A stretch of DNA of 23,152 nucleotides from DATGIQ01 sp035295665 (lineage in GTDB: Bacteria; Planctomycetota; Planctomycetia; Gemmatales; Gemmataceae). Location of the stretch: assembly GCA_035295665.1 (NCBI GenBank), contig DATGIQ010000390.1:1-23152 (forward strand), in the 5' to 3' direction. The notes beneath the pieces were generated by a model that searched no databases, was not told the DNA's origin, and saw only the letters and a list, made by a program, of their open reading frames with translations. This document shows positions 16,806-23,152 of this stretch, piece by piece. A program made the position numbers and the translations under genes. Numbering within the stretch: the first letter of the stretch is position 1; each line of letters opens with the position of its first letter.

Positions 16806-16913
16806 TTCCTAAATTCGGTTTGGGAACGCACGTCGCGAAACTCTGTTTCGCGCGCGGCTTCTGTACGGGAAACGAAGTTCCCCGGCAGTGCGTTCCCAAC
16901 CCGAGTTTAGGAA
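16806..16913. repeat. Compound palindromic intergenic repeat
   Basis: Outer arms of 26 bp (16806-16831 and 16888-16913) are complementary at 24 positions and contain AATTCGGTTTGGGAACGCAC. Inside is a perfect 8-bp hairpin (CGCGAAAC at 16834-16841, loop TCT, GTTTCGCG at 16845-16852) and a further short pairing, GGGAA with TTCCC, around 16868-16882. The arms share their core with the copy at 7535-7579. It starts 10 nt after a stop codon, so as RNA it could act as a 3'-end structure or terminator. It carries no transposase. Confidence 0.75.
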
Positions 16914-17114
16914 CCAGCATCTCATTCTACGCTCTGGGCGTCGGATGGGCGGGACTGCGTGCCGTCATTCATCGCTTCTTCCGCATAGCCCCTATCTTGC
17001 ACCGGTCCCAATCGGGTTGCCGGCCTCTTTGCGCTATCTCCATCGCGTTCTACGCCGATAACCAATGCAGAAATCGGTCCCGTTCAGCAAGGAACGCTGT
17101 CCATTTATCTGCTC

Positions 17115-17119
17115 GGAGG
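17115..17119 (+). promoter_or_regulatory. Ribosome binding site of the beta-barrel gene
   Basis: GGAGG lies 5 nt before the ATG at 17125. It fixes this start over the in-frame ATG 20 codons upstream (17065), which would bury the signal peptide. Confidence 0.75.
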
Positions 17120-17124
17120 CAACG

Positions 17125-18396
17125 ATGCGCATCGCGGTTATAAACTTTCGACCGTTGTGGTTGGTTCTCGTCGGGGCCGCCTTGGTGGCCGGACTCGCCG
17201 CACCGGCGCACGGGCAATTCCGGTTATTCCACGGCACGCGTCCCGAAGTTTGCCCGCCGCAACCCTGCCCCACACCAACAACTCCGGAACCAGCGCCGAC
17301 GCCGCCGGGCACCGCTCCGACGCAGACCAAGCCGCCAACAACAACTGCGCCGGCCCCGACGTCACCGGCTCCGACGCCGCCGGCAACCGAGCCTTCGATC
17401 TCCCCGGAAGCCGCGGCCGCCACGGGCACGGGAGCGGTTGCCTTGGCGGTACCGAATTTCAAGGGAGATCAGGGGCCCATCACGGCCATCGCTTTCGGGC
17501 CGCCGCAGCACCCCGGCGGCCAGCCGCGGGGTTCCGTGGTCGCGACCCCAGCCCGGGCGTTCAAAATGAGTGAGGACGAAAGCCCGCAACCACGCGACCG
17601 GTTCTACTTCGATTTCAACTATTACGATAACATGGGCGAAGCTGTCAGCCGCCGGCTGGGCATCGATCTGCATGGCATCGACGTTTATCGAGAGACCTTC
17701 GGCTTCGAGAAGACGTTCCTGGACAACAGCGCTTCGATCGGCTTTCGTTTGCCGCTCAACACGTTGAGTGCCAGCAGCACCACGCCGGGGCTCGGTGGCA
17801 CGGACACGGACATCGGCGACCTAACGACCATTTTGAAATATGCGTTCTGGCAAGATCCCGCCAGTGGTACGCTCCTGTCCACCGGCTTGGCGGTCACCGC
17901 CCCCACCGGTCCGGCTCACTTCGCCGGTTCAACGGTCCCGGTCACCCATGTGACCGTGCTCCAGCCGTTTGTCGGCTACATCTGGTCCGCCGACAAATGG
18001 TTCCTCCACGGCTTCACGTCGGTCGCCGCTCCGACCGACAGCAAAGACGTGACCAGCCTGTTTAACAGCATCGGCGTCGGCTACATCTTCACCCGCCCTT
18101 GTGCGGAGGAACGGCTGCTCCGGACCATCGCACCCACCTTCGAAGTGCATGTGAGTGATCCGCTCAATCATCGCGGTGCGTTCAAGGTGAATGACCCCGT
18201 AGGGACTGCGGATATTGTCGATCTCACGATGGCCACGACGTTTGGCTTGGGGGAACGCTCTGCCCTGTCGGTCGGTATCGTGACGCCAGTCACCGGCCCC
18301 AAGCCGTTCGATGTCGAGGCCCTGGTTCAGTTCAACTGGTTCTTTGGGGCGCGGCGGAACCGGAGCATGGCGTCCACCAACGTGATCGGCGAATGA
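17125..18396 (+). CDS. Exported beta-barrel outer-membrane-like protein with Pro/Thr-rich linker
   Basis: A 423-residue protein. Residues 1-30 are a signal peptide (WLVLVGAALVAGLAAPAHG) with likely cleavage before Gln31. Residues about 44-92 are a low-complexity Pro/Thr/Ala linker that begins just after and including a Cys pair (C43, C48). About 158-423 have alternating polar and aromatic strands typical of an outer-membrane barrel: RFYFDFNYYDN, ASIGFRLPLNTL, TILKYAFWQD, VLQPFVGYIWSADKWFLHGF, IGVGYIFTR and the final ALVQFNWFF. The region is close in character to uncharacterised planctomycete transporter-like barrels; no specific substrate can be named. The linker could span the periplasm or cell wall. 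It stands alone, ending at a 26-bp inverted repeat shared with the convergent DUF4214 gene. Confidence 0.75.
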   Translation: MRIAVINFRPLWLVLVGAALVAGLAAPAHGQFRLFHGTRPEVCPPQPCPTPTTPEPAPTPPGTAPTQTKPPTTTAPAPTSPAPTPPATEPSISPEAAAATGTGAVALAVPNFKGDQGPITAIAFGPPQHPGGQPRGSVVATPARAFKMSEDESPQPRDRFYFDFNYYDNMGEAVSRRLGIDLHGIDVYRETFGFEKTFLDNSASIGFRLPLNTLSASSTTPGLGGTDTDIGDLTTILKYAFWQDPASGTLLSTGLAVTAPTGPAHFAGSTVPVTHVTVLQPFVGYIWSADKWFLHGFTSVAAPTDSKDVTSLFNSIGVGYIFTRPCAEERLLRTIAPTFEVHVSDPLNHRGAFKVNDPVGTADIVDLTMATTFGLGERSALSVGIVTPVTGPKPFDVEALVQFNWFFGARRNRSMASTNVIGE

Positions 18397-18431
18397 GTAC
18401 GACCGGCCGCCGCTGAACCGATAGCCTGAAA

Positions 18432-18495
18432 CACAAGCCTGACGCGCCAGCGAAGGACCGCAGCAAGTATCCTTCGCTGGCGCGTCAGGCTTGTG
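18432..18495. terminator. Perfect 26-bp inverted repeat, probable bidirectional terminator
   Basis: Arms 18432-18457 and 18470-18495 are perfectly complementary over 26 bp and flank a 12-nt loop (CCGCAGCAAGTA). It sits between convergent genes ending at 18396 (plus) and 18523 (minus), where a hairpin would serve both mRNAs. No U-tract follows. The arm sequence (GCCTGACGCGCCAGCG) has the look of a dispersed REP-like element, but no second copy is in this window. Confidence 0.7.
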
Positions 18496-18522
18496 GTGCC
18501 GGATCTCGCACGATCCTGTCAA

Positions 18523-21500
18523 TCAGCCACCCGCACGCTGGATGGCGTCGGCGAAAAATTCATCCGAAGCCAGGAATGTGGTGGCGAGTGCCGTCGGGGT
18601 CAACCGGCCGCGCTGCAAGGCATCCAGAAATGCCTGGCTCTCCGCTGGGGCTGGCGAGCGGTTGAGGTAATTCTTATCGGTGTAATAGAACTGGATGGCT
18701 TGCTGAAAGGCCTCTGGTGAGCCCAGGAACGACAAGGCGACCTGGGCTCTGTTCTCGACGCCGCGCTGCAATAAATCGAGCCAGTACGCGGCTCCTACCG
18801 GGTCGCTGCCATGATTGAGCACGTCCTGATAGAGCCCGCCAACGTAGGATGCACTGTCGGAATGGGCGGCGGTGTATTCGGGTGAAGTCAGGAATGCCAC
18901 GGCCACTGCTGCCTCGCTCTGGCCGCTGACCAGGGCATTCACCCAAACGGCCCGGCCGGCATCGTCGGCGGGGCGGTGCAAGAAGCCTCCGTGGGGTGGA
19001 TTGACGTTTCCATCGTAGAATTGATTGACCTCAATCACCCGGTGTTCGACCGACAGCTCAAATGCCTGGGCGATCATCGAGCGCGACACCCCGGCTTGGA
19101 GCTGCTGCACCCAGAAATTGAAGCCTCCCGTGTCAGGCGAGCGGTTGAGCACTGCTTGGTACAACGCGGCGATATAGGCTTGGTTGGGCGTAACGGTAAC
19201 CGTCTGAATGATCGCCGGGGACGTGCTCTTGTTAAAGTGGAGATCACCGCTGTAGACGGCGGTGACGGAATGCATGCCGGCAACCAGGTTGGTTGTAGTG
19301 AACGTAGCAATTCCCGAAAGATTGAGGGCGGCGCTCCCTAACGGCCGGCTTCCATCTTGGAAGGTTACGAGGCCCGTTGGGGTGCCATTGCCTGGTGGCA
19401 TGGGTCGTACGACTGCCGTAAACGTGACCGGCAAGCTAAAAATGGACGGGTTGACCGTCGAAGTGATGGTGGTCAACGTATCCGCTGGGTTGACAACTTG
19501 GGTCAGCGTAGCTGCTGCGCTCGTGAGAAAATTCGAATCGCCGTTGTAGCTGGCCGAGATGGTGTGGGAGCCTACTTCCAATGTGGCGTCGCTCAGGGAG
19601 GCGGTGGTTAGGCCTCCGGTGGTCCTGACGGTTGCCGGCCCGATAACGTTGTTGCCGTCGATCTGGAACTGAACCGTCCCGGTCGGTGTGCCGGCTCCCG
19701 GTGGGGTGACGCCAATCGTGACGGTAAAGGTGACGGATTGACCGAACACCGAGGGATTGGCGGAAGTGCTAAGCGTGGCCGCGGTGTTCGCCTTGGTGAC
19801 GGTTTGCGAAAGTGCCGAGGCGCTAGGGGTGAAGTTGGGGTCGCCGCTGTAGTTCGCGGTGACCGTATGCGTGCCCACCGCCAGCATTGCGGTACTGAAG
19901 GATGCGGTGGTTACTCCGGCGGACGTACTGACGCCGACCGGGCTGCCGGCATTGCTGCCGTCGATCTGGAATTGGACCGTGCCGGTCGGTGTACCTGCCC
20001 CCGGTGGCAGGACGCCAATCGTGACAGTGAAGGTCACCGATTGACCGAACACCGAGGGGTGAGCCGAAGCGCTAAGCGTGGCCGATGTGCTTGCCTTGGT
20101 GACGGTTTGGGTGAGCATTCCGGTGCTGCTATCGAAGTTTGTGTCTCCGGAATAGATGGCCGTGACAGTGTGCCTACCTACCGCCAAGTTGCTCATGGTC
20201 CCGCTGGTGGCCATGCCATTGCTGAGAAGCACGGGGCTGCCGAAGTTGGTCCCATCGATTTGAAACTGGACAGTGCCCATCGGCGTACCAAAATTCGGGT
20301 TGCCGCTGGCCACCGTAGCGGTGAAGGTAACGGCTTGCCCAAAGACGGACGGGTTGGTGGACGACACAACGGTCACCGTCGTGGGCAAGGTGCTGCGGGC
20401 CAAGACAACACTGTTGGCGGTGTAGCTAATCTGGAAAATCTGGCCGCTAATATTCAGTAGAGCGTTGTTGGCGAGTCCGCTGAACGTACCTGTGATTCCA
20501 TTGCTGCTGGTGAGGATGGTAAAGGTGTTCCCAGCCAGTGCCGGAAAGCCCACCATCGCACTTAGCGTCGGGCCAGCGGACAGATCCACGGTGCCGGAAG
20601 AGTTCAGTTGATCATAGCCGGTCCCCGCCGTGGTGCCGTTCAATTTTACTACGAAGGAGGCCCCAGCGTGGAACGTCGCATTGCCACTCTGCAAGATCGC
20701 CGTGCCCGGGCCGCCTGGGCTGATGGCTCCGTTTGCGGCAATCGTTCGCACGCTGCCGGAGCCGCCGAGGGTGGCACCGCTGTTCACGATCACGTTGCTG
20801 GCGGGGAATGAGCCATTCACCAGTAGTGTCCCACCATCGACAACCATGGATGTTAACGGGACGTAAGCCTGGTCGCCTGACAACACCAGCGTACCGGAAC
20901 CTGACTTGACCAGGCCCCCCGCCGGTATCATGACATCCCCAGCGAGGCTTCCACTGATAGTGGTTAGCCCGGAATTGGTCACGGTCAGGGTCAACGGCGT
21001 GCCCGACGAACTTCCCAGCGTCGTGATTCCAGCGAACGTGAGGTTATTCGTCCCGCCGATGGTGATATCGCCGTTCACAGACAGGTTATTGCTGAGGGCG
21101 TGGGCGCCGCCGATTGCCTGAATGGCTGTCCCGCCGGCCAGCGATAAGCTTCCGGTTCCCAACGCCGCGTCATTGCCGATCGCCAGCGTGCCGTTGGTGA
21201 GGATGGTCCCTCCCGAGTAGGTATTGTTCCCGGTGAGCGCCAGGGTTCCGGCCCCGGTGATGTTCAGGGGGGCAGTGGCGCCAGTGTCTGAGGACGCGGG
21301 ACCACCACTCAAAGGGCCTCCTATGCTAAGTCTTGCTCCGGCATTTGCGACGTTCACGGTCACTGGACCAACGAAAGAACCCAGATCGATGCCGATATTG
21401 AGCGCGTCTACACCTGTGACCGCCGCATCTATCGTGATGCCCTGAGCCGAGCTGGTCGAGTTAAACCTCACGAGATTATTCCCCATGGCGGGTTCCATGG

Positions 21501-21825
21501 TGGTATAACCGCTGCCGGTATAGGTGATGGACTGAACGAAGAGGTTCGGGATGTCATCCAAGTTGGTGAGATTGGAGGCAGCGGCCGGAAACACCAAGAC
21601 AGGAATAGAGTTATCCGTGGCCGGCGAGCCACCGTTCCAATTGGCGTCGTCTGACCAAAGCATTGAATTCGCTCCCGTCCAGATATGCGTTGCCGGGGCG
21701 AATCGTTCTTCCAGATACTCGAATCGCGGCCGCCGAGACCGCTGCTCAGGTTGCGTCCTCTGCGACCTGCCCTGGGGAAACCTGAATTTCTTCGTGAACC
21801 AGCGACGCAAAAAGGAGACAGCCAT
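18523..21825 (-). CDS. Secreted protein: autotransporter-type beta-helix region, four Ig-like repeats, C-terminal DUF4214
   Basis: An 1100-residue protein. The N-terminus is basic (SFLRRWFTKKFRFPQ) and followed by RFEYLEERFAPA (34-45), an N-terminal signature of LExRxAPA type that I associate with planctomycete secreted giants. About 48-473 is Gly/Asn/Thr-rich and contains autotransporter-associated strand repeats (LTGNNTYSGGTILTNGTL, then SGTLVLSGDQAY). About 480-880 holds four Ig-like repeats of about 100 residues (NPSVFGQSVTFTVTI, GTPTGTVQFQIDG, VGTHTVTANYSGDPNF). About 880-1100 is DUF4214-like (YIAALYQAVLNRSPD, FWVQQLQAG, FLTSPEY, FLASDEFF). There is no translocator barrel, so it is not a classical type V autotransporter. 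The ATG at 21825 has GAGGGG upstream; an earlier in-frame ATG at 21921 is less likely. A paralogue lies just upstream on the same strand. Confidence 0.85.
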   Translation of the reverse strand: MAVSFLRRWFTKKFRFPQGRSQRTQPEQRSRRPRFEYLEERFAPATHIWTGANSMLWSDDANWNGGSPATDNSIPVLVFPAAASNLTNLDDIPNLFVQSITYTGSGYTTMEPAMGNNLVRFNSTSSAQGITIDAAVTGVDALNIGIDLGSFVGPVTVNVANAGARLSIGGPLSGGPASSDTGATAPLNITGAGTLALTGNNTYSGGTILTNGTLAIGNDAALGTGSLSLAGGTAIQAIGGAHALSNNLSVNGDITIGGTNNLTFAGITTLGSSSGTPLTLTVTNSGLTTISGSLAGDVMIPAGGLVKSGSGTLVLSGDQAYVPLTSMVVDGGTLLVNGSFPASNVIVNSGATLGGSGSVRTIAANGAISPGGPGTAILQSGNATFHAGASFVVKLNGTTAGTGYDQLNSSGTVDLSAGPTLSAMVGFPALAGNTFTILTSSNGITGTFSGLANNALLNISGQIFQISYTANSVVLARSTLPTTVTVVSSTNPSVFGQAVTFTATVASGNPNFGTPMGTVQFQIDGTNFGSPVLLSNGMATSGTMSNLAVGRHTVTAIYSGDTNFDSSTGMLTQTVTKASTSATLSASAHPSVFGQSVTFTVTIGVLPPGAGTPTGTVQFQIDGSNAGSPVGVSTSAGVTTASFSTAMLAVGTHTVTANYSGDPNFTPSASALSQTVTKANTAATLSTSANPSVFGQSVTFTVTIGVTPPGAGTPTGTVQFQIDGNNVIGPATVRTTGGLTTASLSDATLEVGSHTISASYNGDSNFLTSAAATLTQVVNPADTLTTITSTVNPSIFSLPVTFTAVVRPMPPGNGTPTGLVTFQDGSRPLGSAALNLSGIATFTTTNLVAGMHSVTAVYSGDLHFNKSTSPAIIQTVTVTPNQAYIAALYQAVLNRSPDTGGFNFWVQQLQAGVSRSMIAQAFELSVEHRVIEVNQFYDGNVNPPHGGFLHRPADDAGRAVWVNALVSGQSEAAVAVAFLTSPEYTAAHSDSASYVGGLYQDVLNHGSDPVGAAYWLDLLQRGVENRAQVALSFLGSPEAFQQAIQFYYTDKNYLNRSPAPAESQAFLDALQRGRLTPTALATTFLASDEFFADAIQRAGG
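19486..20389 (-). repeat. Tandem Ig-like coding repeats, about 303-bp unit
   Basis: Three consecutive Ig-like units (about 20389-20096, 20095-19792, 19791-19486), with a fourth, more diverged unit to about 19190. The middle two are closest: TTGACCGAACACCGAGGG occurs at both 19738 and 20041, exactly 303 bp apart, and about 95 nt around it agree at roughly 85% by eye. This suggests a fairly recent in-frame duplication. Confidence 0.75.
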
Positions 21826-21831
21826 CGTCAA

Positions 21832-21837
21832 CCCCTC
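21832..21837 (-). promoter_or_regulatory. Ribosome binding site deciding the DUF4214 gene start
   Basis: GAGGGG stands 6 nt before the ATG at 21825 on the minus strand, which supports this start over the in-frame ATG at 21921. Confidence 0.6.
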
Positions 21838-21998
21838 GTTGAAGGATGCAAGGGAAGGAAACGCCCATTCGCGGGATCCAGAAACCGGTTCGCGCAATGG
21901 GACGTCGTGAGGGGGGGACACGGCGCGCCGCAGCGGCCTCCAGTCTGGTCGGAACCAGGGGGGCCCAGAGGCTCCAATGCTATCGACTGTGCTGTAGG

Positions 21999-22027
21999 AT
22001 CGTAAGGCGAGGGATCTTTGGTGTCAA
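21999..22027 (-). promoter_or_regulatory. Sigma-70-like promoter for the DUF4214 gene
   Basis: On the minus strand a perfect TTGACA (22027-22022), a 17-nt spacer and TACGAT (22004-21999; four of six to TATAAT). Transcription would start near 21992, inside the upstream alternative reading-frame extension's 5' flank and 167 nt before the chosen ATG. This is the best housekeeping promoter match in the window. Confidence 0.55.
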
Positions 22028-22099
22028 CGGAGAATTTCGGCACATGCGGAAACGCGCAATGATAGGACCACACAATTGCGCGGCGATCTCAATTCACGG

Positions 22100-22139
22100 A
22101 GGACCAGCCGCGGCGGCTTAGAAGATACACCGCGGTCCT
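22100..22139 (-). terminator. Hairpin after the right-hand DUF4214 gene
   Basis: AGGACC plus GCGG (22100-22113, with a 4-nt bulge) pairs with CCGCGGTCCT (22130-22139) around a 16-nt loop. It lies about 30 nt past the stop at 22170. There is no U-tract, so termination is only a suggestion. Confidence 0.35.
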
Positions 22140-22169
22140 GCCCGTCGTTTCCGATTGAACGCGTTGTGG

Positions 22170-23152
22170 TCAGCCACCCGCAATCACGTTAGCGTGAGCC
22201 AGGAACTCATCGGAAGCCAGGAAAAGGACGCCAAGCGCCGCGGAGGATAGGTGCCCGCGCTGCAATGTATCGAGGAAGCCCTGCGTTCCGGACAGGTCTC
22301 CGGAGCGTCCGAGGTAATTCTGGTAATAAAAATCGATGGCCTGTTGAAACGCTTCCGCCGAGCCCAGGAACGACATCGCGACCTGAGCTCTGCTCTCGAT
22401 GCCCCGTTTCAACAGGTCCAACCAATAGGCCGATCCGCCGGGATCGCCGGTGTGGGCGAGCAAGTCTTGATAGAGCCCGGCAACGTAGGAAACATTGTCG
22501 GCATGGGTGGCCATGTATTCCGGCGAGGTCAGAAACGCCACGACCACTTCCGATTCGCTGTGGCCAGCCAGCAACGCATTTACCCAAATGGTCAATCCGC
22601 CGCTGTCGGAGGGCCGGTGGAGAATATCCTTGTAGAACTGGTTGACTTCGAGAACCCGATGTTCCGTCGATAGCTCAAAGGCCAGCGCGATCATGGCACG
22701 GGATTGCCCGGCCTGGAGCTGCTGCACCCAGAAATTGTAACCAGGGGCATCGGGGGCGCGTTCCAGGACCGTGAGGTACAACGCAATCACGAAAGCATTC
22801 CGGGGAGTCGTGGTCACCGTGACCGTGACAGGCGACGATGCACTTACGTTGAAGTTGGCATCGCCGCTATACGTGGCAAGTATCGAATGAGTACCGCTGG
22901 CTAAACTCGTGGCCGTGAAGCTGGCCGTCCCCGTCGGGCCGATGTTGGCGGTCCCGAGCACGACGCCGGCATCCTGGAACGTGACCATACCGGTCGGTGT
23001 CCCGCTGCCCGGCGGCACGGCTTGCACCGTGGCCGTGAACGTGACAGCCTGGCCGGGGGACAGCGTGTTGCCGGAGGGCGTCAGGGTGATCGTCGTGGCC
23101 GCGGAGCTGACGGTCTCTGTCAGAAAAGGCGAAGCCACGCTGCTGGCGGCGA
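22170..23152 (-). CDS. DUF4214 protein with Ig-like repeats, C-terminal part (5' end off window)
   Basis: The frame is open to the right edge, so only the last 327 codons are seen; the GTG at 23138 is internal, not a start. After a Ser/Ala-rich stretch that looks like the end of an earlier repeat, one Ig-like unit is present (SPGQAVTFTATVQAVPPGSG, GMVTFQDAGVVLG, SGTHSILATYSGDANF), followed by about 210 residues of DUF4214-like sequence (FVIALYLTVLERAPDAPG, YNFWVQQLQAG, FLTSPEYMATH, FLASDEFLAH). The tail is clearly homologous to that of the gene ending at 18523: both share VQQLQAG, AFELS.EHRV.EVNQFY, FLTSPEY and SFLGS.EAFQQAI, and both finish with Gly-Gly and a TGA. Likely a secreted or surface protein; the function of DUF4214 is not established. 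Confidence 0.85.
   Translation of the reverse strand, partial: AASSVASPFLTETVSSAATTITLTPSGNTLSPGQAVTFTATVQAVPPGSGTPTGMVTFQDAGVVLGTANIGPTGTASFTATSLASGTHSILATYSGDANFNVSASSPVTVTVTTTPRNAFVIALYLTVLERAPDAPGYNFWVQQLQAGQSRAMIALAFELSTEHRVLEVNQFYKDILHRPSDSGGLTIWVNALLAGHSESEVVVAFLTSPEYMATHADNVSYVAGLYQDLLAHTGDPGGSAYWLDLLKRGIESRAQVAMSFLGSAEAFQQAIDFYYQNYLGRSGDLSGTQGFLDTLQRGHLSSAALGVLFLASDEFLAHANVIAGG

Larger units (their letters stand above)
16796..17124. other. Intergenic region holding a large palindromic repeat
   Basis: 329 nt between the WD40 giant and the beta-barrel gene. The first third is the palindromic repeat at 16806-16913; the rest presumably holds the promoter of the downstream gene, but no convincing -35/-10 pair was found. 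Open frames across it encode strings such as VPKLGLGT on the minus strand, which come from the repeat itself and are not taken as genes. Confidence 0.6.
21826..22169. other. Intergenic region between the two DUF4214 genes
   Basis: 344 nt holding, in minus-strand order, a hairpin just after the upstream gene (22100-22139), a good -35/-10 pair (22027-21999) and a leader of about 165 nt to the ATG at 21825. Short open frames in both directions have no recognisable content. No RNA gene or riboswitch was recognised in the leader. Confidence 0.6.

Noticed and set aside
16624..16920. 98-codon minus-strand frame beginning with VPKLGLGTHCR-like sequence
   Set aside because: Its N-terminal half is the translation of the palindromic repeat and the rest is antisense to the WD40 giant.
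16820..17143. 107-codon plus-strand frame across the palindrome and the leader of the barrel gene
   Set aside because: It starts within the repeat, has no ribosome site and overlaps the real start at 17125.
19486..20389. Regular 303-bp periodicity considered as a possible CRISPR-like or satellite array
   Set aside because: The units are coding Ig-like domains in frame, far longer than CRISPR repeats, with no spacer structure.
19738..20460. 240-codon plus-strand frame opposite the Ig repeats
   Set aside because: Its repetitive Arg/Gly/His-rich product mirrors the tandem Ig repeats on the coding strand.

Overview
The window reads as ordinary chromosomal DNA of a high-GC planctomycete, most likely near the Gemmata group. 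The grounds are a Ser/Thr kinase with an extracytoplasmic FGE/sulfatase-modifying-like tail, a very large WD40 plus caspase-like protein, PQQ-propeller giants, DUF4214 proteins with Ig repeats, and structured palindromic repeats between genes. This placement is an inference from gene architecture, not a database result.

Layout. Positions 1-7452 are all on the minus strand, read from right to left: a secreted double PQQ-like propeller/TPR protein, a Memo-family (AmmeMemoRadiSam protein B) protein, an alpha/beta hydrolase, and the first 293 codons of ribosomal protein S1 (rpsA), which runs off the left edge. A divergent promoter region at 7453-7659 leads rightward into a myo-inositol oxygenase (MIOX) homologue and a small hypothetical gene. 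A transmembrane kinase (8889-11099, minus) converges on these. Divergent from the kinase is a 5.4-kb gene for an exported WD40-PDZ-Ig protein with a caspase-like domain that appears to have lost its catalytic His and Cys. Next come a large palindromic repeat and an outer-membrane beta-barrel-like protein with a Pro/Thr-rich linker. On the minus strand at the right are two related secreted proteins made of Ig-like repeats and a C-terminal DUF4214 region; the second runs off the right edge.

How the genes may work together. Memo and the alpha/beta hydrolase are tightly spaced (18 nt) and probably co-transcribed, perhaps with the propeller gene 75 nt upstream. The kinase and the WD40 giant share a divergent control region, a common arrangement for a sensor and an envelope partner, but no direct link is shown by sequence. 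The two DUF4214 proteins look like a tandem paralogous pair of cell-surface or secreted proteins.

No tRNA, rRNA, CRISPR array, transposase or phage gene was seen. The less ordinary items are the pseudo-caspase, the complete MIOX metal site in a bacterium, the two kinds of intergenic palindrome, and an autotransporter-type passenger region that has DUF4214 in place of a translocator barrel.
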